From contig JAAZGX010000088.1 of NCBI GenBank assembly GCA_012511005.1, forward strand, positions 1-6,810: 6,810 nucleotides of DNA, written 5' to 3'. Within the stretch, counting starts at the first letter, position 1. Each line of letters starts with the position of its first letter. The translations under genes were made by a program, and so were the position numbers. The stretch comes from Clostridiales bacterium (GTDB taxonomy: Bacteria; Bacillota; Clostridia; Oscillospirales; Acutalibacteraceae). Below the pieces are notes generated by a model that searched no databases, was not told the DNA's origin, and saw nothing but the letters and a program-made list of their open reading frames with translations. Positions 1 to 6,257 of the stretch are shown one piece after another.

Positions 1-93
1 GAGCGTTACAGTAATAAGTACAAGAAAAATGATAAAAGGTATTATAATCCTTAGAAAACTCATATTTCTTCTGTTTGCTTTCTTCTTAGTCAA
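1..93 (-). CDS. Partial membrane-anchored protein, N-terminus only
   Basis: The first 31 codons of a minus-strand gene are visible before it leaves the window. I place the start at a TTG (93-91) because a purine-rich AGAGAGGG lies about 8 bases upstream; an in-frame GTG at 99-97 is possible but sits almost on top of that site. The peptide begins with a basic stretch (TKKKANRRN) and is followed by a hydrophobic run from about residue 14 to 31 (FLRIIIPFIIFLVLITVTL), the pattern of an uncleaved signal anchor or a signal peptide with the N-terminus inside the cell. The rest is missing, so no family can be named. It is transcribed divergently from the glycerol-1-phosphate dehydrogenase gene. Confidence 0.6.
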   Translation of the reverse strand, partial: MTKKKANRRNMSFLRIIIPFIIFLVLITVTL

Positions 94-118
94 AGTCACA
101 TCCCTCTCTTTAGTATTA

Positions 119-140
119 ATTATAGTGTCAAAATAGAAAA
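119..140 (-). promoter_or_regulatory. Candidate promoter of the left-edge gene
   Basis: On the minus strand a perfect TATAAT (124-119) lies about 25 bases before the TTG start. The -35 is weak: TTGCTT-like sequence about 16 bases upstream. A TTGACA overlapping the -10 region is wrongly spaced for this hexamer. The transcript would have a short leader. Confidence 0.4.
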
Positions 141-146
141 AAGCAA

Positions 147-175
147 TTACAATTTTATTAAGAATATCTTAAACT
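147..175 (+). promoter_or_regulatory. Weak candidate promoter for egsA
   Basis: TTACAA (147-152) and TAAACT (170-175) are 17 bases apart, 26 bases before the ATG at 202. Each matches the sigma-A consensus only partly, and the stretch is AT-rich, so chance matches are likely. Confidence 0.25.
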
Positions 176-201
176 TAAATATTTTCTGCTGAGGTAATAA
201 T

Positions 202-318
202 ATGATAACAATTAACTGTTCTTGCGAAAAGAAACAACATCAAGCGCCCGATGTTGAATTTATATCTTTTAGCAAAGCTTTAACTAAGCTTCCGGATTTA
301 TTAAAAAAATATTAAAAA
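202..318 (+). pseudogene. egsA: Detached N-terminal piece of the glycerol-1-phosphate dehydrogenase gene
   Basis: An ATG at 202 follows a good ribosome binding site (GAGGT at 191-195, 6 bases away) and opens 37 codons ending at TAA 313-315. The peptide has the N-terminal signature of the family: a CSC-x-KK-x-H segment (residues 6-13) and a KALTKLPDLLKKY helix at its end. Known members continue from this helix straight into a K-VF-VADENTY strand, and here that strand follows one codon after the TAA in the same frame. The fragment is therefore the true start of the gene, separated from the rest by a single nonsense codon. Alone, 37 residues would not form a domain. Confidence 0.75.
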
Positions 319-1365
319 GTGTTTATAGTAGCAGATGAAAACACATATGAGGCTGCGGGTAAATCAACGGAAATAATACTGAAGAACTCAAATATTCTTT
401 TTAATACTCTCATACTTAAAGGAGAGGTATTGCCCGACGCGAAAACAATAGGCACTATTTTAATACATATCAATAATACAAAGGCGAAATCAGATATTTT
501 TGCTTTCTCCCCCCTGCCGGACTTTATTTTAGCCGTCGGCTCCGGTACTATAAATGATTGTTGCCGTCTTGTATCGTATAGGCTCGGGATACCTTACGGT
601 GTTGTTGGCACGGCGCCGTCTATGGACGGTTATTTTTCCGCAGGCTCCCCAATTCTTTTTGATAACAGTAAGGCTACAATTCAATGCTCTACCCCAAAAC
701 TCGTTTTGGCAGACCTTGATATAATGGGCAACGCCCCTTATGAAATGCTAATGGCAGGCATTGGAGATATGCTTGGGAAATACACAGGTATTCTTGACTG
801 GCAATTATCAAATACCTTTAACGGTGAATATTATTGCGAGAAAATAGCGGGAGATGTATTATTGGCGACAGATAATTGTCTTAATAATGCGCACCTGATA
901 CTTAATAGAAATCACCACGGTATAGATATATTAATGAAAGGATTTATGGTAACGGGTCTTGGAATGGCGTTTATAGGCAACTCCCGCCCTGCATCCGGCT
1001 CAGAACATATAATAGCGCATGCGTGGGAGCTTCTGGAAATATGCTCAGGTGATAGTTTGACATTGCACGGACTTTTGGTTTTACAGGCGGCAAGGCTCGT
1101 TTGTTCAATATTTCGTATATTAATGTTTGAAAGTGACGACAAGGCTCTTGTTAATCTTATTTCACAATTTATTCATCGCTTTGACGCGATTGAAAGCTTT
1201 TGCAATAAAAACAACTTTATAAACCCGATAACCGATAAAAACAAAATTCTAAAAGGCGTTTATGATGCTTTGGATTTACGGGACAGGTATACTGTTCTTT
1301 ATTACTTAAAACAAAGAAATTTGCTTGACGAGTACATAAAGAAAGCCGCAGATGATATAGCTTAA
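319..1365 (+). CDS. egsA: sn-glycerol-1-phosphate dehydrogenase (EgsA/AraM family), main part of an interrupted gene
   Basis: The family reduces dihydroxyacetone phosphate to sn-glycerol 1-phosphate with NAD(P)H and a divalent metal (nickel in Bacillus subtilis AraM). It is cytosolic and supplies the glycerol backbone of archaeal-type ether lipids. Visible in the 348 residues: Rossmann start VADENTYEAAGK (4-15), nucleotide loop GSGTIND (74-80), TAPSMDGY (98-105), and probable metal ligands D150 (GDMLGKYT), H230 (SGSEH) and H250 (LHG). The C-terminal LRDRYTVLYYL (320-330) is also typical. The GTG at 319 has no Shine-Dalgarno site. The natural start is the ATG at 202, in the same frame but cut off by TAA 313-315. 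Joined, the two parts give about 387 codons, close to full family length. All catalytic motifs are intact, so the break is recent, is read through, or is a sequence error. A truncated product lacking the N-terminal hairpin is possible. Confidence 0.85.
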   Translation: MFIVADENTYEAAGKSTEIILKNSNILFNTLILKGEVLPDAKTIGTILIHINNTKAKSDIFAFSPLPDFILAVGSGTINDCCRLVSYRLGIPYGVVGTAPSMDGYFSAGSPILFDNSKATIQCSTPKLVLADLDIMGNAPYEMLMAGIGDMLGKYTGILDWQLSNTFNGEYYCEKIAGDVLLATDNCLNNAHLILNRNHHGIDILMKGFMVTGLGMAFIGNSRPASGSEHIIAHAWELLEICSGDSLTLHGLLVLQAARLVCSIFRILMFESDDKALVNLISQFIHRFDAIESFCNKNNFINPITDKNKILKGVYDALDLRDRYTVLYYLKQRNLLDEYIKKAADDIA

Positions 1366-1461
1366 CGCCTTCACCGCCGAACATATAAATGTTTTCATCA
1401 GTTATCGCACCATTTTTTACAGTGACGCAAATCAAACATTCCCGAAGGGCAAATTTCATTG

Positions 1462-1488
1462 AAAAAACAGCCTTTCGGCTGCTTTTTT
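1462..1488. terminator. Bidirectional rho-independent terminator between egsA and the tRNAs
   Basis: The stem CAGCC/GGCTG (1468-1472 and 1477-1481) encloses a 4-base loop, TTTC on the plus strand and GAAA on the minus strand. It is flanked by six A on the left (1462-1467) and six T on the right (1483-1488), so it reads as a hairpin plus U-tract on both strands. It lies just past the 3' end of tRNA-Tyr and about 100 bases past the egsA stop, between two convergent transcripts. Confidence 0.85.
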
Positions 1489-1489
1489 C

Positions 1490-1575
1490 TGGTGGGAGAG
1501 AGCGGATTCGAACCACTGAAGTCACTGACAACAGATTTACAGTCTGCCCCCTTTGGCCAACTTGGGTACTCTCCC
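1490..1575 (-). tRNA. tRNA-Tyr (anticodon GTA)
   Basis: The minus strand folds as a class II tRNA of 86 bases including encoded CCA. The acceptor stem is GGGAGAG/CTCTCCC, with discriminator A. The anticodon arm is GCAGA-CTGTAAA-TCTGT with GTA at 1540-1538. There is a long variable arm (stem GTCA/TGAC) as expected for bacterial tRNA-Tyr, and a T loop TTCGAAT. It lies 9 bases after tRNA-Thr and just before the terminator, so both are cut from one transcript. Confidence 0.97.
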
Positions 1576-1584
1576 ATATTTTTT

Positions 1585-1660
1585 TGGAGCTGGTGGACGG
1601 ACTTGAACCCCCGACCTGCTGATTACAAATCAGCTGCTCTGCCAACTGAGCTACACCAGC
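1585..1660 (-). tRNA. tRNA-Thr (anticodon TGT)
   Basis: The minus strand gives a 76-base tRNA with encoded CCA. The acceptor stem is GCTGGTG/CACCAGC with discriminator T, and the D stem is GCTC/GAGC. The anticodon arm is GCTGA-TTTGTAA-TCAGC with TGT at 1627-1625, and the T loop is TTCAAGT. The T stem pairs GGGGG with CCGTC, which leaves a G51-G63 mismatch (window positions 1610 and 1598); C at position 63 would restore pairing. It is the first gene of the two-tRNA transcript. Confidence 0.95.
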
Positions 1661-1676
1661 GACTTGACGCTTTGAT

Positions 1677-1705
1677 AATATAGCATATATTTATTTTCCC
1701 GTCAA
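1677..1705 (-). promoter_or_regulatory. Strong promoter of the tRNA-Thr-tRNA-Tyr transcript
   Basis: TTGACG (1705-1700) and TATATT (1682-1677) are separated by exactly 17 bases, each matching sigma-A consensus at 5 of 6 positions. The predicted start, near 1670, is about 10 bases before the mature 5' end of tRNA-Thr, a spacing normal for stable RNA genes. Confidence 0.85.
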
Positions 1706-1767
1706 GAGTATTTTAAAAGTTTCGTTGTTTTTATGGAATTAAAGCTTCAGCACTTTACAAAAGAGTT

Positions 1768-1781
1768 AATTGTTAACAATT
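1768..1781. repeat. 14-bp perfect palindrome between the operon end and the tRNA promoter
   Basis: AATTGTTAACAATT is its own reverse complement. It lies between the stop of the DUF6054-like gene and the tRNA promoter. It could be a weak hairpin (AATTG-TTAA-CAATT) or a dyad binding site. No clean T-tract follows on either strand, so I do not call it a terminator. The rest of 1661-1816 holds only the tRNA promoter. Confidence 0.5.
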
Positions 1782-1816
1782 TGATACGATTTTATCCGTT
1801 TGACTATATGCTGATA

Positions 1817-2161
1817 TTACCTATAAGGGAATTTACGCTCAATTTCTTTTTTGAGAGCATTTAGAAAGTTTTCCTCTCCTATTGTATTTATCTTAAAAAA
1901 CATAGCTTGACTCCCGCCTGAGGTTATGGCAGACAAATACAAGTCGTTCCCCTCGCCCGCTAATGTCATATTTAAGCTAACTCTGTTGCCGCCTAAGTAG
2001 CTAAATCTTTCATATACACGCACGCTGACTCTTGCCTCTCCCACTCTAAAATCACTGCCCGCCTCAAAGCTTGCCGAGATGCTACCTTTGACTATTGCTT
2101 CCTCACACATTAATAAAACTTCATGAAAATTGCCCGTTAATCTGCGCTCATATTTAGCCAT
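1817..2161 (-). CDS. Small DUF6054-like protein, function unknown
   Basis: This is a 114-residue soluble protein with no signal peptide or membrane segment. It resembles, from memory, the DUF6054 family common in Clostridia: an N-terminal MAKYERRLTG, a central VSVRVYERFSYLGGNRVSL and a near-invariant-looking SAITSGGSQAMFFKINT followed by a helical tail ending KKEIERKFPYR. No catalytic motif is evident. I chose the ATG at 2161 because a GGGGGT site lies 7 bases upstream; the frame stays open to a TTG at 2182 that overlaps the comF stop, but that start has no better site. It is the last gene of the recD2-comF operon, 17 bp after comF, so it is probably co-expressed with them. No biochemical role can be given. 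Confidence 0.8.
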   Translation of the reverse strand: MAKYERRLTGNFHEVLLMCEEAIVKGSISASFEAGSDFRVGEARVSVRVYERFSYLGGNRVSLNMTLAGEGNDLYLSAITSGGSQAMFFKINTIGEENFLNALKKEIERKFPYR

Positions 2162-2178
2162 AAAATCTACCCCCAAAA

Positions 2179-2931
2179 TCAAATATATTTAGTAATAGCT
2201 TTGGTTTTTTTGCTGTTTGTGCTTCCCGTTTTATCGTTTTTAGTAATTGCGGCGCAAATGCATATAACTTCCTCTGCTCCCGCTATTAAAAGAGTTTTTG
2301 CGCATTCGTTCAGTGTTGTTCCCGTCGTTTTAACATCATCAACTAACACAATTCTTTTGCCTTTTGATATATCGCCGATAAACGGCTCAAAAATGCCGAT
2401 TAAGTTTCCCGTTCGCTCCGTTTTTGAAAGAGTATGCTGCGCCTCGGTTTCATATGATTTTATAAGAGTTTCTTTATATGGAAGCTTTACTTCTTTTGCA
2501 AACTCTTTCGCTAAAAGCTCTGCTTGATTGTATCCTCTGCTATTGTACGATTTTTTTGATAACGGAACGCTCGTAATAAAGTCATATGCAAGATTTGAAA
2601 AGTTCTCATCAAATATACGCGCCATTTCTTCTGCGAACAACTCTACTGCTTTTTCATCTTTCGTGTGCTTTAGCCGCCTTATGACTTTACCCGCGGCGCC
2701 CTCATAATAAAAAGGCGCGGCAATTGCCTTATAATAATGCTTATGCCCTAAACAAAAACACTCCTTTTTTACAAATCCGCAAAGCAGGCATATCTCACCC
2801 GTTATTTTGTCTATGCTCTCCGCACACTTTTTACACTCATATAGCCTAAAGTCTATTACATTGTTGCAAAAGCGGCAGCGTTTCGGAAAGAAAAGCGACA
2901 ACATACCCTCTTTAATCAATGGATTGTTCAT
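2179..2931 (-). CDS. comF: ComF family protein (zinc finger plus phosphoribosyltransferase fold)
   Basis: ComF proteins are cytosolic and, in naturally competent bacteria, help take single-stranded DNA into the recombination pathway; their enzymatic substrate is not settled. The 250 residues show an N-terminal cysteine-rich zinc-binding region with CxxC pairs at 19/22, 33/36 and 48/51 and further cysteines at 58 and 60. Next comes FYYEGAAGKVIRRLKH (74-89), then SRGYNQAELLA (131-141), and the PRPP-binding loop VLVDDVKTTGTT (195-206). Length is usual for the family. The start ATG follows GGAG at 7 bases, and lies inside the end of recD2 (20-bp overlap), which implies translational coupling. An internal ATG at residue 10 also follows a GAGGG, but too closely. 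A ComF gene alone does not prove competence; many non-transformable Firmicutes carry one. Confidence 0.93.
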   Translation of the reverse strand: MNNPLIKEGMLSLFFPKRCRFCNNVIDFRLYECKKCAESIDKITGEICLLCGFVKKECFCLGHKHYYKAIAAPFYYEGAAGKVIRRLKHTKDEKAVELFAEEMARIFDENFSNLAYDFITSVPLSKKSYNSRGYNQAELLAKEFAKEVKLPYKETLIKSYETEAQHTLSKTERTGNLIGIFEPFIGDISKGKRIVLVDDVKTTGTTLNECAKTLLIAGAEEVICICAAITKNDKTGSTNSKKTKAITKYI

Positions 2932-5128
2932 ATTTGCTCTCCGCCGTTAAAAAGTGCTTTAAGGCTGAATATCTTCTTGTTTTCTTATCGTTTTCAATCA
3001 TTTTCTTTAATGTTTCTTTAGTCCCAACTGTTACACAAAGCTCTTTTGCCCTTGTTACGGCAGTATAAAGCAGATTTCTGTATGAAAGCTGATACGGTAC
3101 GCCCGTTGCGGCTATTATTACGGCGTTAAACTCACTGCCTTGGCTTTTATGTATTGTTATAGCATATGAAAGCTCAAGCTCATATAAATACTCTGTTGGG
3201 TACTCTGTTATCCTGCCGTCAAAGTCAATAATCATAATCTCGTCTGCTATTTTTATCTCTTTTAATATGCCAATGTCACCGTTAAAAATGCCTTGACCGT
3301 TTTCCTTGCCTTTAACCCATTCAAGTGTATAGTTATTTCGCGTTTGCATTACCTTGTCATTCTCTCTGAAAACAATGTTGCCAATTGTAATTTCCTTTTG
3401 CTTTGATTTCGGATTAACTTTATTTTGTAAAAGAGCGTTAATATACGCTGTACCGCTCTCTCCTTTCTTCGAGGGGCAGATTACCTGAATATCCGTTAAA
3501 GCGTCAAGCCCATACGCGTTAGGCAGCCGCCTGTGGTAAAGGTCTGCTATCATTTCTGCGCACATTAACGGCAACTCTGTTTCAATGTGAAAAAAGTCAG
3601 ATTTTTTGCCATTTGAAAACTCCGGTGTTTCACCTTTTATTATCATATGAGAGTTTTTAACGATATCACTTTTCAACGCTTGCCTGAATATCGTGTTGAG
3701 TTTAATAACAGGAAGCGTTTCAGATACAATAATATCCTTTAACACATTACCGGCCCCGACGGGCGGCAGTTGGTCGGAGTCCCCTACTAATACTAATCGG
3801 CAACCCAAGGGCAAAGCGTCAAGAAATGCTGCAAAAAGCGATATATCCACCATTGAAAGCTCGTCAAGAACAACGGCGTTACAGCTTAAAGGGTTTTGAA
3901 TGTTGCGTGTAAATACAGGCTTTTCGTCCTCATTCCACTGCACCTCTAAAAGTCGGTGAATTGTTTTAGCCTCTCTGTTTGTAACCTCACTCATACGCTG
4001 CGCCGCCCTGCCTGTTGGCGCTGCAAGCTCTATATGTAGTCCCTGTTTTTCAAAAAGCGTCAATATACCTCTTAGTGTTGTCGTTTTGCCCGTTCCCGGT
4101 CCTCCTGTTAAAATGAGTAAGCCTTTATTTACGGCTGTAATAATTGCCTCTTTTTGCTCCTCGCCGTAAATAATCCCATCCGTCTCCTCAATTTTTTCAA
4201 TATCGGAAATTAATGTGTTTGAGCGGACAGGCGGAAAGTGCATAATAGCCATAATTCTTTTTGCTATACTTAGCTCATCTCTAAATGAGGAGGGTAAAAA
4301 CATAAACTCCTCACTATTTATCATTTCATTTTTAATTCTCAGTGTGTCAGATAGGCTGTCTATAGCAATATCAATAGCATCATTATCAGTCCGCAAATAT
4401 TCTGCCGCACTTTTAATTAGTTTTTTTCTCGGAATACATGTGTGACCGTTAGCATAAAGGTTGTGCCGCAGTGTGTATAAAACACCCTCCTCAATTCTGA
4501 GGTTTTGCGGCAGTGCAACTTCAAGCATTCTTTCAATAGATTCTGCACGCTCAAAGCCGATACCAATTTCAAGCGAACAAAGACTATATGGATTTTCTTT
4601 TATAATATTAACGGCGTTATTGCCTAACTTCTTATAAATCCTTGCGCTTTCGAGCGCCGTTATTTTGTATTTTTGAAGGCACAGTATTATGTTTCTTAAA
4701 TCTGACTGTTTTTTGTAATTCTCTGCTATCTTTTCTGCTTGCTTAAATGATATACCTTTTATTGATGAAAGTTTTTCGGGATAGTTTTCAATAACCTCAA
4801 GTGTGTCGTCGCCAAACTTTTCAATTATGCTAAGCGCTCGTTTTGCGCCTAAACCCTTAATGGCGCCTGAGGAAAGGTACTTGTATATTTGGTGCGTGTC
4901 AGTCGGAAGCTCCCTGCTGTAAGAGCTTATGCTAAACTGCTTGCCATATGTTCTGTGCTGCTTATACACACCGAGCGCACTTATTATTTCCCCCTCATAA
5001 ATATCAGGAAGTGCGCCTACGGCAGTTATTAGCTCCGTATCCGTTTCTAATGCTATTACAGTATAAGTGCCCGATGCATTTTTATATATAACTTCTCCTA
5101 CTGAGCCTTTAATCGTAATCTCGTCCAT
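2912..5128 (-). CDS. recD2: RecD2 ATP-dependent DNA helicase
   Basis: RecD2 is a 5'-to-3' superfamily 1B helicase of bacteria lacking RecBCD, acting in replication-fork maintenance and repair. The 738 residues match the usual size. Order: N-terminal OB-like region (about 1-75), helix-hairpin-helix region (about 85-205), then the helicase core. The core has Walker A GGPGTGKTT (342-350), motif Ia PTGRAAQRM (371-379), Walker B DELSMVD (422-428), motif III GDSDQLPPVGAG (449-460), the FRQ motif (481-483), motif V-like AITIHKSQGSEF (656-667) and motif VI YTAVTRA (688-694). All are intact. I place the start at ATG 5128: GGAGGA lies 9 bases before it, and the predicted promoter -10 overlaps any longer reading from the TTG at 5161. 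It is the first gene of an operon with comF and the DUF6054-like gene. Confidence 0.95.
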   Translation of the reverse strand: MDEITIKGSVGEVIYKNASGTYTVIALETDTELITAVGALPDIYEGEIISALGVYKQHRTYGKQFSISSYSRELPTDTHQIYKYLSSGAIKGLGAKRALSIIEKFGDDTLEVIENYPEKLSSIKGISFKQAEKIAENYKKQSDLRNIILCLQKYKITALESARIYKKLGNNAVNIIKENPYSLCSLEIGIGFERAESIERMLEVALPQNLRIEEGVLYTLRHNLYANGHTCIPRKKLIKSAAEYLRTDNDAIDIAIDSLSDTLRIKNEMINSEEFMFLPSSFRDELSIAKRIMAIMHFPPVRSNTLISDIEKIEETDGIIYGEEQKEAIITAVNKGLLILTGGPGTGKTTTLRGILTLFEKQGLHIELAAPTGRAAQRMSEVTNREAKTIHRLLEVQWNEDEKPVFTRNIQNPLSCNAVVLDELSMVDISLFAAFLDALPLGCRLVLVGDSDQLPPVGAGNVLKDIIVSETLPVIKLNTIFRQALKSDIVKNSHMIIKGETPEFSNGKKSDFFHIETELPLMCAEMIADLYHRRLPNAYGLDALTDIQVICPSKKGESGTAYINALLQNKVNPKSKQKEITIGNIVFRENDKVMQTRNNYTLEWVKGKENGQGIFNGDIGILKEIKIADEIMIIDFDGRITEYPTEYLYELELSYAITIHKSQGSEFNAVIIAATGVPYQLSYRNLLYTAVTRAKELCVTVGTKETLKKMIENDKKTRRYSALKHFLTAESKYEQSID

Positions 5129-5149
5129 AAATGAAAATCCTCCGACTGC

Positions 5150-5178
5150 ATAATAACACAATCCGAGAATTTTTTCAA
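5150..5178 (-). promoter_or_regulatory. Promoter of the recD2-comF-DUF6054 operon
   Basis: TTGAAA (5178-5173) and TATTAT (5155-5150) are 17 bases apart. The expected start is near 5143, at or just before the GGAGGA ribosome binding site (5143-5138), so the leader would be about 15-20 bases. This also argues against translation beginning at the upstream TTG (5161). Confidence 0.75.
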
Positions 5179-5180
5179 TT

Positions 5181-5198
5181 AAAAATATACTGATATAT
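5181..5198 (-). terminator. Weak candidate terminator after the lipid kinase gene
   Basis: On the minus strand ATATA-TCAG-TATAT (5198-5185) forms a 5-bp AT-only hairpin whose last T starts a five-T run (5185-5181), about 20 bases past the kinase stop. The stem is too weak to be convincing, so readthrough into recD2 is possible. Confidence 0.3.
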
Positions 5199-5219
5199 GT
5201 ACAATAAACGGCTGAATTT

Positions 5220-6119
5220 TTATTCTTTTCTAATAATTTCTATGCCGCTTTGAATGACTTTGAATGTGGAAAGTCTATGCTCCCCGCCGTATTCGCCGTC
5301 AAGTGACCAAGAAATTGCCTGGTCGCTTTCAAACTTAAATTCCCTGCCTCTTATTAATGTTACAAAACGGTCGTCAAAATTACCCTTGTAGGCGCCTTTT
5401 AACGCATCGTACCACTGTCTTATATTATCGGGCTTTTTTACTAAAACCATTTCGAAAATACCGTCATTAAAGTCAACCTCTTCTTTTTTATAGTGAATAA
5501 AACCTCCTACGGCAAGCGCATTTGTTACAGAGCCGAAAACATAATCCCCTTCATGAACCTCGCCGTCACAAGTGACTTTAAGCCTATGCGTCTTTATTTG
5601 TGACAGCTCTTTAACGGCTACGCTTAAATAAGCACCGTATCCTAAAAGATTTTTTGCCGGTTGGGGAGTTGAATATGACGATTTTGTAAACAAACCGAAC
5701 GATGCCGTATAGTTAACATATCTTTCATTATTAAATATTCCTATATCGTGCAAAACGGGAGAGCCGTTTACAATTACCAAAACCGCTTTTTTCCCTTCAT
5801 CCGGTATGCCGAGCGTGTGGGCAAAGTCATTTGAAGTGCCTGCCGGCAAAAATCCTATCGGCTTTTTCTCTTTCGCACGCATAATACCGTTGACTACCTC
5901 ATTAAGCGTTCCGTCACCTCCGCGGCAAACAACAATGTCAAAACGGTCTGCCATAGCTGCCGCGTATCTTTCGGCATCTCCTTTTGCCCTTGTTGTAAAT
6001 ACAGTCGTTTCACAGCCGTTTTCTGAAAAACAGCTTGCAATATCAAACAACTGTGAGCGTACTCGCAGTCTGCCCGAACGCGGATTTATTATAACTAAGA
6101 CTTTATTGCATCTTGGCAT
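5220..6119 (-). CDS. Diacylglycerol kinase-family lipid kinase (DgkB/YegS-like)
   Basis: Members phosphorylate a lipid hydroxyl with ATP at the inner face of the membrane; DgkB recycles diacylglycerol to phosphatidic acid during lipoteichoic acid synthesis, whereas YegS acts on phosphatidylglycerol in vitro. The 299 residues are the usual length. Seen: INPRSG (11-16), the nucleotide-binding GGDGTLNE (67-74), LPAGTSNDFA (91-100) with the conserved N-D pair, NDGIFEMVLV (218-227) and SLDGEY (272-277) near the end. No membrane segment is visible, so it is a soluble, peripherally acting enzyme. The ATG at 6119 follows GAGGG (6129-6125) at 5-6 bases. It is transcribed divergently from ileS and lies upstream of recD2 on the same strand, 91 bases away, each with its own promoter. 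The exact lipid substrate cannot be read from sequence. Confidence 0.92.
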   Translation of the reverse strand: MPRCNKVLVIINPRSGRLRVRSQLFDIASCFSENGCETTVFTTRAKGDAERYAAAMADRFDIVVCRGGDGTLNEVVNGIMRAKEKKPIGFLPAGTSNDFAHTLGIPDEGKKAVLVIVNGSPVLHDIGIFNNERYVNYTASFGLFTKSSYSTPQPAKNLLGYGAYLSVAVKELSQIKTHRLKVTCDGEVHEGDYVFGSVTNALAVGGFIHYKKEEVDFNDGIFEMVLVKKPDNIRQWYDALKGAYKGNFDDRFVTLIRGREFKFESDQAISWSLDGEYGGEHRLSTFKVIQSGIEIIRKE

Positions 6120-6158
6120 TCAATCCCTCTTTCTCTCCCACGGTGAATTTCTTTTAGT

Positions 6159-6187
6159 ATTATACAGTAGTTGTTTTGAAAAATCAA
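6159..6187 (-). promoter_or_regulatory. Promoter of the lipid kinase gene
   Basis: TTGATT (6187-6182) and a perfect TATAAT (6164-6159) are 17 bases apart, on the minus strand, about 40 bases before the ATG. The -35 is only 22 bases from the -35 of the divergent ileS promoter. Confidence 0.8.
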
Positions 6188-6209
6188 TAACCCTTTTACC
6201 TTCTTTTCA

Positions 6210-6238
6210 TTGACAACGATATGCCCGCGTGATATACT
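6210..6238 (+). promoter_or_regulatory. Promoter of ileS
   Basis: A perfect TTGACA (6210-6215) and TATACT (6233-6238) are separated by 17 bases. Transcription should begin near 6245, giving a leader of about 60 bases. Confidence 0.85.
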
Positions 6239-6257
6239 TTACAGCAGGATTTTTTAC

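Noticed and set aside
303..318. Programmed frameshifting at the A7 run before the egsA stop
   Set aside because: The two parts of egsA are in the same frame, so a shift would not join them; only readthrough or a base change could.
912..1142. Minus-strand 76-codon frame
   Set aside because: Antisense to the conserved core of egsA, with no ribosome binding site or family resemblance.
1217..1645. Minus-strand 142-codon open frame
   Set aside because: It runs through both tRNA genes, the terminator and the end of egsA; the peptide is translated tRNA sequence, not a protein.
1389..1683. Two plus-strand open frames (1389-1622 and 1459-1683)
   Set aside because: Both are antisense translations of the tRNA-Tyr and tRNA-Thr genes, a well-known source of false proteins.
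2201..2527. Plus-strand 108-codon frame, and similar ones at 3693-3899, 4215-4445 and 5806-6213
   Set aside because: Shadows of comF, recD2 and the lipid kinase, all of which have intact motifs in the other strand.
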